DNA of 53,935 nucleotides from an uncultured beta proteobacterium (lineage in GTDB: Bacteria > Pseudomonadota > Gammaproteobacteria > Burkholderiales > SG8-41), in assembly GCA_903893565.1 (NCBI GenBank), contig CAITMU010000007.1, forward strand, positions 1 through 53,935, in the 5' to 3' direction. The notes beneath the pieces are model-generated. The model saw nothing but the letters and a program-made list of their open reading frames with translations. It had not been told where the DNA came from and searched no databases. Position numbers and translations under genes: made by a program. Below, one piece after another: positions 1 through 9,351 of this stretch; position 1 is the stretch's first letter; each line of letters opens with the position of its first letter.

Positions 1-395
1 GCGATTCGAATCAACGCGTTCAAGATATTTTTTTGTGCTTGCAATTGAAGAGGGTCTGACTTGGGTCCCACCAACACAAAATCGTTATACATCACGTCAA
101 AGCGTTCTAGGGCATACCCCTGCGCCAAAAACTGCTCTTCGGCCTCGCGGTCATGCACCAGCACCACATCGGCATCGCCCCGACGCGCCAAATCCAGCGC
201 TTGGCCTGTTCCCAATGCGAGCACACGCACGGCAATGGAGAATTTTTTCTCGAATACCGGCAATAACACTTTGAACAGTCCAGACTGCTCAGTCGATGTC
301 GTGGAGGCCACGGTGATGAAGCGCTCTTCTGCGCTAACGTGGCTCATACCCAACAACATCAGCCACAACATGCATATTAAAAAAAATGTCCTCAA
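1..395 (-). CDS. tupA: Tungstate ABC transporter substrate-binding protein, N-terminal part (truncated by window edge)
   Basis: Periplasmic binding protein that captures tungstate (or molybdate) for the TupBC importer encoded just upstream. The visible part has a signal peptide (basic residue, then a run of Leu/Met/Phe ending near VSA-EE), followed by TVASTTSTEQSGL, which matches the oxyanion-binding TTTS..SG start of TupA, and then GTGQAL, DADVVLVH and VMYNDFVLVGP, all characteristic of the family. The C-terminal half lies beyond position 1. I place the start at a TTG at 395. It has a GAGGAG ribosome site six bases upstream, gives the positively charged signal-peptide start, and overlaps the tupC stop as TTGA. 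An ATG at 371 is the alternative but would cut the signal peptide. Tungstate rather than molybdate preference is inferred from family resemblance. Confidence 0.85.
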   Translation of the reverse strand, partial: MRTFFLICMLWLMLLGMSHVSAEERFITVASTTSTEQSGLFKVLLPVFEKKFSIAVRVLALGTGQALDLARRGDADVVLVHDREAEEQFLAQGYALERFDVMYNDFVLVGPKSDPLQLQAQKNILNALIRI

Positions 396-1096
396 GGCAA
401 TTCTCCTCGCAAATAATTAATCGCCTCGGCAGATGCAGGGGCACTAAAAAAAGAATGTGCAGGACTGCGCTCTACTAATTTCCCATTGTGCAAAAATAAA
501 ATCTCATCCCCCAAGCGCCGCGCTTGTCCGAGGCTGTGCGTGGTCATAATGATTTTAGTGCCTGTGGCCTGAATGGCCGCAATGATCGACTCAATATCCC
601 TCGTCGCATTAGGATCTAAGTGAGCGGTCGGTTCATCCAAAAACAATACCTCAGGCCCTAGTGCCCAGGCACGGGCTAGCGCCAAGCGCTGCTGTTCACC
701 TAAAGACAAAACCCGGGCCGAGTGTTGCGCCTTTTGACTTAACCCCACCGCCTCCAATACATCTTCGGCCCGCAAACGACTTTCCTCTGCACTCACTCCA
801 GATAGCCCTAGGGCATAGGTGATATTGGCTAATGCCGAACGACGCAACATTACCGGTCGCTGAAACACCATGGCCTGAATTTGACGAAAAACACCCGCAT
901 GCTTGTTTTTCCAAATCACTTGCCCTGAGCTCGGTTGTAAAAGCCCATGGCACAAACGCATCAGTACACTTTTACCCGCACCGTTAGGCCCTAAAATCAA
1001 AGTGCGAGAACCCGCCTCAATCTGAACACTGATCGAATCAATCAGCATTTGACCCTTCACACAAAAACTTAAACGATCCAAAATCAAAGGCAGCAT
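392..1096 (-). CDS. tupC: Tungstate ABC transporter ATP-binding protein
   Basis: ATPase subunit that powers uptake of tungstate through TupB. The P-loop GPNGAGKS, the signature LSLGEQQRLALARA, the Walker B strand VLFLDEPTAHLD and the switch histidine in MTTHS are all present and in order, so the subunit should be active. The frame is open back to 1159, but that region overlaps the end of tupB. The ATG at 1096 gives a normal ABC start (MLPLILDRLSF) seven bases after the tupB stop and is preferred. It is followed directly by tupA with a four-base overlap. The order permease, ATPase, binding protein on one strand indicates a single transcript. Confidence 0.85.
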   Translation of the reverse strand: MLPLILDRLSFCVKGQMLIDSISVQIEAGSRTLILGPNGAGKSVLMRLCHGLLQPSSGQVIWKNKHAGVFRQIQAMVFQRPVMLRRSALANITYALGLSGVSAEESRLRAEDVLEAVGLSQKAQHSARVLSLGEQQRLALARAWALGPEVLFLDEPTAHLDPNATRDIESIIAAIQATGTKIIMTTHSLGQARRLGDEILFLHNGKLVERSPAHSFFSAPASAEAINYLRGELP

Positions 1097-1103
1097 TAAC
1101 AAT

Positions 1104-1808
1104 CTATCCGTAGCGACGTTGAGCCGATAATTTAACCCATTGAGCGATTGCATTGACACTCAATACTAAAACAATCAACACCAAGCCCAGACCTAAGGCC
1201 AAAGGCAAATCGCCCTTACTCGTTTCCATCGCAATGGCAGTGGTCATAACGCGGGTCACACCATCAATATTGCCCCCAACAATCATCACCGCACCCACCT
1301 CGGCACAGGCACGACCCAAACCGGCTAAAACCACGGTAATTAATGCAAAGCGGGTATCCCAGATGAGGGTCCATAGCGCCTGGAAATTGGTCACCCCCAG
1401 CGATCGTAACTGCTCTTCGTATTCCCCCCAAGCATCCTCCATGACCTGACGACCCAAGCCCGCCACAATGGGGATGATTAACACTGTCTGCGCCATAATC
1501 ATCGCCGTCGGGGTAAAGAGTAAACCCCAACTCCCCAGCGGACCGGCACGTGATAATAGTAAATACACCACGAGCCCTACCACCACAGGGGGCAATCCCA
1601 TCAGCGCGTTTAATACCGTAACCACGCTTTGTCGCCCCCAAAACCTTGATACCGCCAGCCACCCTGCCAATGGTAGCCCCACGATTGCGGCCAACAACAC
1701 CGCACAAAAACTCACTCGCATACTCAGGGCGATAATAGACCATAGGGGTCCATCACCATGGACCATTAAAGCGCTCGCTTGCGCTAGGGCATTAAGAATG
1801 TCTGACAT
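1104..1808 (-). CDS. tupB: Tungstate ABC transporter permease
   Basis: Inner-membrane channel subunit of the TupABC importer, 234 residues, about the normal length. Several hydrophobic spans are evident (around residues 25-50, 60-75, 90-115 and 195-220). The cytoplasmic EAA-type loop is seen as ACAEVGAVMIVGGNI followed by TRVMTTAIAMETSKGD, which is typical of TupB/WtpB-type permeases and docks the ATPase. It is the first gene of the minus-strand tup operon, and the 131 bases between it and the divergent moeA must hold both promoters. On the tupB side a TAGAAT hexamer lies near 1820-1825, but no good -35 box is visible. Pairing with molybdenum cofactor genes supports a role in Mo/W supply. Confidence 0.85.
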   Translation of the reverse strand: MSDILNALAQASALMVHGDGPLWSIIALSMRVSFCAVLLAAIVGLPLAGWLAVSRFWGRQSVVTVLNALMGLPPVVVGLVVYLLLSRAGPLGSWGLLFTPTAMIMAQTVLIIPIVAGLGRQVMEDAWGEYEEQLRSLGVTNFQALWTLIWDTRFALITVVLAGLGRACAEVGAVMIVGGNIDGVTRVMTTAIAMETSKGDLPLALGLGLVLIVLVLSVNAIAQWVKLSAQRRYG

Positions 1809-1939
1809 AAGTGCTTTTCATTCTATCTGATTGACTTCCCGTCGAGTCGATCGTTACGGGTTATTTGCGGTAAAATTTGATCCTTACTGAATTTTTCTCA
1901 GTTTTAGCAAACCCTACCACTTCCTTCTCGGATCCCCCC

Positions 1940-3214
1940 ATGAGCGATTCCCCCTTAAGTCTGAGTCAGGCCAGTTGTGCCGATGATTACGATCCGAACT
2001 CGATGCCCGTGCCTCAAGCGCGCGCTCTTATTAACCAATTTTTAACCCCTATTCAAGCCTTAGAACGTATCCACACGCGCAATGCGTTGGGCCGCATTTT
2101 GGCTGAGAACGTGACCTCACCCCTGAATGTCCCTGCCTACGACAATTCCGCGATGGACGGCTATGCGGTTCGCTTCACTGATCTACCCACGCAAGGGGAG
2201 AGTACACTCAGCGTGATTGGTAGCTCTTTTGCTGGAACCCCTTTTTCCGGTTCAATCAAAAAAGGAGAGGCGGTCAGAATCATGACCGGGGCACTCGTGC
2301 CCGATGGGGCAGACACCATCGTCATGCAAGAACACGTCAAAGTCCAAGGCACCGCAATCACGCTGGGTAGCCAACATCGTTTACATCAGAACTTACGTCG
2401 CGCCGGTGAGGATTTATATCAAGGACAAGTTGCTCTACAAAAAGGGATGTTACTGCGCCCCGCAGAAATCGGACTCATCGCCTCACTGGGTATTGGCGAA
2501 GTCACCGTGTTTCGTAAACTGCGTGTGGCGTTTTTTTCTACCGGAGACGAACTGGTCTCCATCGGGCAGAGCCCCCAAGTAGGACAAATCTTTGACAGTA
2601 ACCGCTATACCATCCACAGCATGTTAACCCGCTTAGGCTTTGAGGTCCTCGATATGGGTGTCGTGCGAGATGACCCCGTACTCATCGAAGAGGCCTTTCA
2701 TCAAGCCGCTGCCAATGCTGATGCCGTTATTACCAGTGGCGGGGTATCGGTGGGCGAGGCTGATTTTGTCAAAGAGATGCTTAACAAACTAGGGGAAGTG
2801 GTTTTTTGGAAAATTGCGATGAAACCCGGACGACCCTTGGCCTACGGAAAAATCGGCAATGCCCATTTTTTTGGCCTGCCAGGCAACCCCGTTTCTGTGA
2901 TGGTCACTTTCTACCAATTCGTGCGTGATGCTCTGCTAACGCTATCCGGACAAAATCCGGTTCTCCCCCTCCCCACCTTCAAAGTGCCCTGCATCACAGC
3001 ACTTAAAAAAGCACCGGGGCGCACAGAATTTCAACGGGGCATCTTACACACTGATGAAAAAGGTCAATGGCAAGTTCGTGTCACGGGGGAACAAGGCTCG
3101 GGGATCTTGCGTTCCATGTGTGAGGCCAATTGTTTTATCATTCTGGCCACCGATCAGGGCAACGTGACTCCGGGTAGCATGGTCGATGTGCAATTGATGC
3201 AAGGACTCCTTTAA
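1940..3214 (+). CDS. moeA: Molybdopterin molybdenumtransferase
   Basis: MoeA inserts molybdate into adenylylated molybdopterin, releasing AMP and giving Mo-cofactor. The protein shows the N-terminal segment NVPAYDNSAMDGYAVR, the MTGALVPDGADTIVMQE stretch, the central molybdopterin-binding domain with FSTGDEL, ITSGGVSVGE.D and KPGRPLAYG, then FFGLPGNPVSV and a C-terminal beta domain. The frame is open from a TTG at 1877, but the ATG at 1940 (MSDSPLS) gives the usual N-terminus. No strong ribosome site is seen for either. A TAAAAT hexamer at about 1871 may be its -10 box. It is the first plus-strand gene of the cofactor cluster and diverges from tupB, so substrate import and insertion are encoded side by side. 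Confidence 0.93.
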   Translation: MSDSPLSLSQASCADDYDPNSMPVPQARALINQFLTPIQALERIHTRNALGRILAENVTSPLNVPAYDNSAMDGYAVRFTDLPTQGESTLSVIGSSFAGTPFSGSIKKGEAVRIMTGALVPDGADTIVMQEHVKVQGTAITLGSQHRLHQNLRRAGEDLYQGQVALQKGMLLRPAEIGLIASLGIGEVTVFRKLRVAFFSTGDELVSIGQSPQVGQIFDSNRYTIHSMLTRLGFEVLDMGVVRDDPVLIEEAFHQAAANADAVITSGGVSVGEADFVKEMLNKLGEVVFWKIAMKPGRPLAYGKIGNAHFFGLPGNPVSVMVTFYQFVRDALLTLSGQNPVLPLPTFKVPCITALKKAPGRTEFQRGILHTDEKGQWQVRVTGEQGSGILRSMCEANCFIILATDQGNVTPGSMVDVQLMQGLL

Positions 3215-3341
3215 CCCCTTTGAAAACACTGAGGCTTCGACGCACCTTTGCCAGGCTAACAAAAACCCATCCACTCTTAACGGGGATGTAGGTCGACTCA
3301 ATAATATTAATTTTTGGGAAAAAAAGGATTCAATACCCATC

Positions 3342-4106
3342 ATGGCCACCTATCCAGAATTAAAAAATCGCGTCGTCCTCATCACCGGAGGCGCCCAAGG
3401 CATCGGACTGAGCACTGCAGAAGAATTTGCCAAGCAAGGCGCCTTGGTGGCTGTGCTGGATATTGATCTAGTGGGTGCACAAAAAGTAGCCGACAGCATT
3501 AATCAAACCGGGCAACGTGCCATAGCAATCAAAACGGATGTCACTTCAGAAGCATCGGTCATCTCATCACTTAAGTCTGTCAATGACATCTTTAATGGCA
3601 TCGATATTATTATCAACAGTGCCGGTGGTTACGGAAAACTCACCAGCGTGGAAGAAATGCCAGTCGACGAATGGGACCGCACTGTCGCCCTTAATATGCG
3701 CGGCACTTTTCTGGTTTGCAAACATGCCATTGGTTATCTTAAAAAATCCAAAGCAGGACGCATTATTAATGTGTCATCTATTTCTGGACGCACCTTGTTC
3801 GGCTCCACCTCCCCCGCCTACGCCTCCTCCAAGGCCGCTACCATTCAACTGACCCGTTTTTTAGCGGTCGAACTAGGCCCCTTTGGCATCACTGCTAACT
3901 CCATTGCCCCCATTACCACCCTGACCCCGCGTGTTAAAGCGCTACGCACTGCAGCCAATATCGAACAAATCGCCTCCCAAATTCCACTGCGTCGATTGCC
4001 AGAACCCATTGAGCATTCCAACGCTATGCTCTTTCTTGCCTCGGATAATGCTAGCTACCTCAATGGAATTGCCATGGACATTAATGGGGGACGCGTGCTC
4101 ATGTAA
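3342..4106 (+). CDS. SDR family NAD(P)-dependent oxidoreductase
   Basis: Classical short-chain dehydrogenase of 254 residues. The Rossmann motif TGGAQGIG is at residues 15-22. An acidic residue at the end of the second strand (VLDID, about 38-42) points to NAD rather than NADP. The NSAG motif is at 92-95. The catalytic set is Asn118, Ser145/146, Tyr160 and Lys164 (YASSK). The C-terminal SDYLNG-like region (NASYLNGIAMDINGG) is typical. The substrate cannot be read from sequence. It sits between moeA and moaA on the same strand with gaps of 127 and 211 bases, so it may be transcribed with them, but no SDR is a recognised step of molybdopterin synthesis. I regard it as an unassigned enzyme in the cofactor neighbourhood. 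Confidence 0.88.
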   Translation: MATYPELKNRVVLITGGAQGIGLSTAEEFAKQGALVAVLDIDLVGAQKVADSINQTGQRAIAIKTDVTSEASVISSLKSVNDIFNGIDIIINSAGGYGKLTSVEEMPVDEWDRTVALNMRGTFLVCKHAIGYLKKSKAGRIINVSSISGRTLFGSTSPAYASSKAATIQLTRFLAVELGPFGITANSIAPITTLTPRVKALRTAANIEQIASQIPLRRLPEPIEHSNAMLFLASDNASYLNGIAMDINGGRVLM

Positions 4107-4317
4107 TCGTCTCCCCCTCCCGCTAAGGCGAAAAAGCAGGAAGGAAGGTTCAATCATCAACGCCCCCCTCAGGGGCTTTAGAGGCAAAAAAAAATATCCC
4201 AAAAAACGCCTGAGACGCCTTCTATCCGCTCACAATAGCCTATTTTGATTTTCCTATTGCCTCTTTAAGCCTTGTGTAGCAATAATCGCATCCTTATGAA
4301 AACACATTCCTCCCCCC

Positions 4318-5349
4318 ATGGCGCCGATTAAACCCGTCGCCGCTTCCCTACTGGTCGATCGACTTCAGCGCCCGTTGAGGGATTTGCGCATTTCGGTAAC
4401 AGATCGTTGCAACTTTCGTTGCACTTATTGCATGCCAAAAGAAATCTTTAATAAAGATTATCCCTATCTGGCTCGTGAGTCATTACTGAGTTTTGAGGAA
4501 ATCACCCGCCTGGCCCGTCTATTTCATGGACTGGGGGTTGAAAAAATTCGCTTAACCGGCGGTGAGCCTTTGATGCGTAAAAATATCGACGCGCTCATCG
4601 AAATGCTCTCTCACATCGAAGGGCTTGATCTGACATTGACCACCAATGGAGCCCTATTGCCCAAAAAAGCTCAGGCACTCGCCAACGCGGGGCTCAAAAG
4701 AATTACGGTGAGCCTAGACTCCTTAGACGACTCGGTCTTCAAAGCCATGAACGATGTCGATTTTCCGGTCGCCAAAGTCATTGAGGGGATTGATGCGGCT
4801 GCGCAAGCCGGACTGTTGCCCATTAAAATCAATATGGTGGTTAAAAAAGGGGTGAATGAGCAAAGCATATTGCCCATGGCACGTTTTTTTAAACAAAGGG
4901 GTGAGATTCTTCGTTTTATTGAATACATGGATGTGGGACATACCAATGGTTGGCGTATGGATGAGGTGGTCAGTGCACGCGAGATCATTGATATCATTCA
5001 TCAAGAAATGCCCTTGGAACCCATAGACCCGAACTATACCGGTGAAGTCGCCCAGCGCTGGCGTTATCAGGATGGGTCAGGTGAGATTGGCGTGATCGCT
5101 TCGGTAACACAAGCGTTTTGCAAGGATTGCACCCGGGCTCGCATTTCTACTGAAGGTAAACTCTACACTTGTCTATTTGCCCACAGCGGCAATGATCTAC
5201 GCGCGCTATTGCGAAATCACGCAACCGATGAGCAAGTGAAAACCGCGATCGGCCATATCTGGCAAGCACGCCGCGATCAGTATTCCGAAATTCGTCACAA
5301 AAACACAACCCCCAGTCCCAAAATTGAAATGTCTTATATTGGCGGTTAA
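4318..5349 (+). CDS. moaA: GTP 3',8-cyclase (molybdenum cofactor biosynthesis protein A)
   Basis: Radical SAM enzyme that converts GTP to 3',8-cyclo-GTP, the first step to molybdopterin; MoaC, which acts with it, is not in this window. The N-terminal cluster motif [10 protein letters not shown] binds the SAM-cleaving [4Fe-4S]. The SAM-binding LTGGEPL and LTTNG motifs follow. The second cluster motif is at the C-terminus, where [10 protein letters not shown] and then YTCLF supply its cysteines. The chain ends in Gly-Gly, which MoaA needs for activity. The start at 4318 is an ATG eight residues before the conserved region. Its stop overlaps the fdhD start by one base (TAATG), so the two genes are translationally coupled. 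Confidence 0.95.
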   Translation: MAPIKPVAASLLVDRLQRPLRDLRISVTDRCNFRCTYCMPKEIFNKDYPYLARESLLSFEEITRLARLFHGLGVEKIRLTGGEPLMRKNIDALIEMLSHIEGLDLTLTTNGALLPKKAQALANAGLKRITVSLDSLDDSVFKAMNDVDFPVAKVIEGIDAAAQAGLLPIKINMVVKKGVNEQSILPMARFFKQRGEILRFIEYMDVGHTNGWRMDEVVSAREIIDIIHQEMPLEPIDPNYTGEVAQRWRYQDGSGEIGVIASVTQAFCKDCTRARISTEGKLYTCLFAHSGNDLRALLRNHATDEQVKTAIGHIWQARRDQYSEIRHKNTTPSPKIEMSYIGG

Positions 5350-6251
5350 TGCGAAGCGCTATCCGACTTCATCACTTTGGCTTACGCATAAACGACTTTT
5401 ACTTTCGTGCATTTTTTCCACTTAATATGCCTCTTAGAATCAGCCACGCCACCATCGCCGCCACCGCAGAGGTGTTAGCCGTTGATCCGAAAGGACAAAC
5501 GGTGAGCACCGCTATGGCCGGAGAATATGCCCTGACGATTTATTTAGATAAACGCGAGATCGTCACCTTAATGACCATGGGGCAAAACCCAGAGGCTCTC
5601 GCCATAGGGTACCTACGTAACCAGCGGCTCATCGATTCAGTCGACCAAATTGAATCCGTGCAAGTCGACTGGGAGAGCGCAGCGGTAGCCATTCGCACGC
5701 ATGAGGGCGTTAGTTTCATTGAAAACAAGATGGAAAAAAGAACCGTCACCACCGGTTGTGGCCAGGGCACCGTGTTTGGTGATCTCATGCAAGCGCTCGA
5801 CACCGTTCGCCTACAGCAAGAGCTAACGTGGAGCGATAGCGAATTGTTCGCATTACTGGAAACCATTCGCCTACATGAAACAATTTATAAAAATGCCGGT
5901 GCCGTTCACGGCTGTGCGTTAGCCAATCGGCAAGGTCAGTTACTGCTTTTTCATGAAGATGTCGGACGACACAATGCCGTGGACTCCATTGCGGGACAAA
6001 TGTGGATTGATCAGATCGATGGATCCGACAAAGTGTTCTACACCACCGGTCGACTCACCTCTGAAATGGTGATCAAAACGATTCTCATGAAAATCCCCTT
6101 CTTAGTGTCTCGATCTGGCTTAACCCATATGGGTTTTGAAATAGCTCACAAAGCCGGGCTCACTATGATTGGACGTGCCATTAATAAGCACTATCTTTTA
6201 TTCACGGGATTAAAACGCTTTAAACAAACCTTAGCGTCACAACCCTCATGA
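5349..6251 (+). CDS. fdhD: Formate dehydrogenase accessory sulfurtransferase
   Basis: FdhD transfers sulfur from a cysteine desulfurase to the molybdenum cofactor before insertion into formate dehydrogenase. The active loop cysteine lies in TTGCGQGTVFG. The nucleotide/cofactor-binding region FHEDVGRHNAVDSI and the TTGRLTSEMV and PFLVSRS segments are all FdhD hallmarks. The ATG at 5349 overlaps the moaA stop, and an internal ATG at 5427 (MPLRIS) would give a more typical N-terminus of about 274 residues. The extra 26 residues have no obvious match, so the start is uncertain. The gene ends in a four-base overlap with mobA. Its presence implies that the cell makes a Mo/W formate dehydrogenase, not encoded here. 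Confidence 0.93.
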   Translation: MRSAIRLHHFGLRINDFYFRAFFPLNMPLRISHATIAATAEVLAVDPKGQTVSTAMAGEYALTIYLDKREIVTLMTMGQNPEALAIGYLRNQRLIDSVDQIESVQVDWESAAVAIRTHEGVSFIENKMEKRTVTTGCGQGTVFGDLMQALDTVRLQQELTWSDSELFALLETIRLHETIYKNAGAVHGCALANRQGQLLLFHEDVGRHNAVDSIAGQMWIDQIDGSDKVFYTTGRLTSEMVIKTILMKIPFLVSRSGLTHMGFEIAHKAGLTMIGRAINKHYLLFTGLKRFKQTLASQPS

Positions 6252-6850
6252 AGGGCCCCGCGATCAGTGCCATTATTTTGGCCGGTGGACAAGCAAGACG
6301 CATGGGGGGCACCGATAAGGCCATGCAAATGCTTGGCTCAAAACCGCTCATTGGCTGGGTCCTAGAAAGACTGCGTCCTCAGGTCGAAGAGATTTTAATT
6401 AATACGAATCAAAAAAATCCTGCCTATCAAGACTGGGGTTTGACTCTATTTCGCGATGAAATCAGTGGCTTTGTGGGTCCTTTAGCCGGGCTTCATCAAG
6501 GACTCCAATGCGCCCAACATGAGCTCGTGGCCACAGTCCCCTGCGATAGTCCTTTTTTACCGCTCGACTTAATTGCACGACTGTATCAGGGCTTGGTGCA
6601 AGAAGAGGCCCAACTGGCGGTGGCTCGCACTGGCGATCAGTTACAACCCGTGTTCTGTCTTTGCCGTAAATCGGTGCTCGGCGGGCTCACGCGCTATCTC
6701 GAATCAGGAGGACGAAAAATTGATACCTGGTATCAGCAAATGAAAATAAGCGAAGTCTTATTTGACGACCAAGTCGACGCTTTTAGCAACATCAATACGA
6801 TGGAAGAATTAGCCTTGTTGACACTTCGCGCTGAAGAAAAAAAACTTTAA
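6248..6850 (+). CDS. mobA: Molybdenum cofactor guanylyltransferase
   Basis: MobA joins GMP from GTP to Mo-molybdopterin to give the guanine dinucleotide cofactor used by formate dehydrogenases and other DMSO-reductase family enzymes. The N-terminal nucleotide-binding loop AIILAGGQARRMGGTDKAM is intact, as are the FRDEISGFVGPLAGLHQGL region and the metal-binding VPCDSPFLP. At 200 residues it has normal length. It is the last gene of the moeA-SDR-moaA-fdhD-mobA series, and its ATG overlaps the fdhD stop. It ends convergently with the FtsX-type permease gene, the two coding ends overlapping by four bases. Confidence 0.93.
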   Translation: MKGPAISAIILAGGQARRMGGTDKAMQMLGSKPLIGWVLERLRPQVEEILINTNQKNPAYQDWGLTLFRDEISGFVGPLAGLHQGLQCAQHELVATVPCDSPFLPLDLIARLYQGLVQEEAQLAVARTGDQLQPVFCLCRKSVLGGLTRYLESGGRKIDTWYQQMKISEVLFDDQVDAFSNINTMEELALLTLRAEEKKL

Positions 6851-9351
6851 TACAAAGCCCTGAGAATTTCAGCGGGGGGCATTTTTAACACCCGACGCAC
6901 TGCCCAATAACCGGCGGCACTGACCACCACAGTACCAATGCCCACTCCGGTGATCATCATAGAAAAACTAAAATGATAGGGTAGATTGAGTATTTTTTCT
7001 GCGAGCCAATAACCCAACGCACTCGCGCCTGCTACACCCATCAAACCGGACAAGAATCCCAAAACGGCGAATTCGGTTAACTGCATCCTCACCAGTTGAC
7101 TGCGGCTAGCTCCTAGGGTTCGCAATACCGCTAATTGCTGTAGTCGCTCCTCTTGACTACTCGCTACAGTGGCATAAAAAACCACCAAACCTGCCAATAA
7201 ACTAAACATAAAAACAAACTGAATGGCACTGGAAACTTGCGAGATAATTTTCTTCACCTGATTTAATAAATCTCGCACATCAAAAGCCACCACATTCGGG
7301 AAGCGCTGAATCAATTGATTCAAAAAAGCACCCTGCTCTAACGGCAGATAAAAACTTAAAATATAATTAGCCGGCTGCTTTTCAAGTAAGTGCGGGGTTC
7401 CCATTACAAAAAAATTCACCTTAAAATTATCCCAGTTCACCTTGCGTATACTGGTGACGGTCGCAGTGATGTTATTGCCTGCAATGTCAAAAATTAATCG
7501 ATCCTGTAATTGAATATGTAGCTTTTGCGCTACCCCCTCTTCAATGGATAGTTCATCGCTTGCCGTGGCGGCCTGCTCTGACCACCACGCACCTTGCACT
7601 AAGAGATTATCGCTTGGGGCTTCTTGACGAAAAGAAAGATTAAATTCTCTTTCCACTAAACGACGAGCCGACTCGTCCTCATAATCGGCACTGGAGACGG
7701 CATGTTGGTTAATCCGAATTAATCGAGCCTTAACCATCGGTAATAGCTCGGGGGTGGGCATTTTTTGACTCACAAAAAATTGCTTTAATGCTTCACTTTG
7801 ATCCGTTTGTATACCGGTCAAAAACCAATTGGGCGCATTCGAGGGTAAATGTAATTGCCAGGTGGCTAATAATTCATTACGAACGAGCGTTAAGCTTAAT
7901 AACGCCATCAAACCCAAACCAAACGCAATGACTTGCACGATGGTAGCAAAGGGGCGACGAGTCAGATTCGCTACTCCCATTCGCCATTGAAAGCCCTGAC
8001 GAGCCATCCATTGCAAGCCCCGTAGAAGCAATCCCGTCAACAAACCGGCTAGCAATAAAGTCACACTAAAACCTACCAAAATATAAAGGCCTAGACGCCA
8101 ATGCCCTGCTTTCCAAAAAAACAATCCTGCCACACACAAAAACCCTAACAGATAACCCGTCCATCCCCGAGCATCGGGCACCCCTAAATCACGACGTAGC
8201 ACCCGCATCGCGGGCACTCGCGCTAGCGCCAGTATGGGTGGCAAGGCAAAACTCAACACTAATACCGTACCGATTCCCATACCTTGAATACAGGGCAAAA
8301 GACTGGGGGCTGGCAAATCAATCATCACCAGACTACCCAACCAATAAGCTAAAAACGTTTGCAAGAAAAACGCCAACAAGCAACCCACCCCACTGGCCAA
8401 AACGCCTAAGCTGGTGAGTTGCAACAAATAGATTCGAATTAGTTGCGCCTGGGTAGTTCCTAGGCAGCGCAACAAAGCGCAGCTATCCAAGTGTCGTTGT
8501 AAGAATCGTCTCGCAGACAATCCGATCGCCGTCGCAGATAAAACAACGCTTAACAAAGCGGCTATACTTAAAAAAAGTTCTGCTTTTTCCAGTGCTGAGC
8601 GGATCTCAGGACGAGCCTCTTTCACCCCTTCGATTCGCTCACCCAACGTTTTATGGCTCTCCCACCAGAGCCTAAAATCTGTTATTTCAGCCTCCGGTCC
8701 ATTCATCATCAAACGATACCGTACACGACTACCCAGCTTCACCAATCCAGTCGAGGCAAGATCCTTTTCATTCATCAGCACTCTAGCGCTTGCATTAAAA
8801 AAGCCCGCCCCCTGATCGGGTTCCTGAGTGATCACGGCGGAGATCAAAAATTCACGTTCTCCTAGACTAATTTTTTCTCCTACTGACACCTGTAACTGTG
8901 ACAATAGACGATCATCCACCCAGACTTGACCCGATATCGGTATCGAGTTCGCCAACTGATCTGTTCCAAGACGCGTCTTCGCAATACGAAGTTCACCGCG
9001 AAGCGGATAAGCCTGCGGGACCACCTTAATGTCCACCAACTGATTACGCTCTGCGTGCAAGGCCATACTCGGAAAGCGAAGCACTTGTAGGTGCGCTAAA
9101 TGCCGTTGCTGCACTTGCTCAATCAACGCGGGGGATATAACCCTTTCAGAGGAGATCACCAAATCAGCCCCCAAAAGCTGATTAGCCTGCTGATTCAACG
9201 CTTGTTGCACCCGTGCTGTAAAAAAACTAATGGTGGTCAGACTGGTCACTGCAATGATCACCGCCAGAGCGATCAGATTTAATTGCCCCGACACGATATC
9301 GCGCCAAAAAAAACGTAAACCCACCCTCATTTCGTTTGATCCATCGCTCAC
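6847..9351 (-). CDS. ybbP: ABC transporter permease with two FtsX domains (YbbP type)
   Basis: A large inner-membrane protein of 834 residues. It has an N-terminal membrane segment (about 20-40), a long periplasmic domain, two FtsX-like four-helix units (about residues 255-400 and 700-830), and four further membrane spans between them (about 400-500). The C-terminal stretch with VLRTLGASRSQLVRMQLTEF is the typical FtsX coupling region. With the ATPase gene directly upstream (four-base overlap) it forms a YbbAP-type exporter. Such systems are usually paired with tesA, as here, and are thought to move lipid-like or hydrophobic substrates out of the membrane, but the substrate is not established. 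The symbol is by analogy with Escherichia coli. Confidence 0.85.
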   Translation of the reverse strand: MSDGSNEMRVGLRFFWRDIVSGQLNLIALAVIIAVTSLTTISFFTARVQQALNQQANQLLGADLVISSERVISPALIEQVQQRHLAHLQVLRFPSMALHAERNQLVDIKVVPQAYPLRGELRIAKTRLGTDQLANSIPISGQVWVDDRLLSQLQVSVGEKISLGEREFLISAVITQEPDQGAGFFNASARVLMNEKDLASTGLVKLGSRVRYRLMMNGPEAEITDFRLWWESHKTLGERIEGVKEARPEIRSALEKAELFLSIAALLSVVLSATAIGLSARRFLQRHLDSCALLRCLGTTQAQLIRIYLLQLTSLGVLASGVGCLLAFFLQTFLAYWLGSLVMIDLPAPSLLPCIQGMGIGTVLVLSFALPPILALARVPAMRVLRRDLGVPDARGWTGYLLGFLCVAGLFFWKAGHWRLGLYILVGFSVTLLLAGLLTGLLLRGLQWMARQGFQWRMGVANLTRRPFATIVQVIAFGLGLMALLSLTLVRNELLATWQLHLPSNAPNWFLTGIQTDQSEALKQFFVSQKMPTPELLPMVKARLIRINQHAVSSADYEDESARRLVEREFNLSFRQEAPSDNLLVQGAWWSEQAATASDELSIEEGVAQKLHIQLQDRLIFDIAGNNITATVTSIRKVNWDNFKVNFFVMGTPHLLEKQPANYILSFYLPLEQGAFLNQLIQRFPNVVAFDVRDLLNQVKKIISQVSSAIQFVFMFSLLAGLVVFYATVASSQEERLQQLAVLRTLGASRSQLVRMQLTEFAVLGFLSGLMGVAGASALGYWLAEKILNLPYHFSFSMMITGVGIGTVVVSAAGYWAVRRVLKMPPAEILRALY

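Noticed and set aside
1877..1939. TTG-initiated longer MoeA
   Set aside because: The 21 extra residues have no counterpart in MoeA and overlap the putative -10 region; the ATG at 1940 is normal.
4159..4200. Terminator after the SDR gene
   Set aside because: A GCCCC/GGGGC hairpin exists near 4160-4175, but only three T follow; too weak to call.
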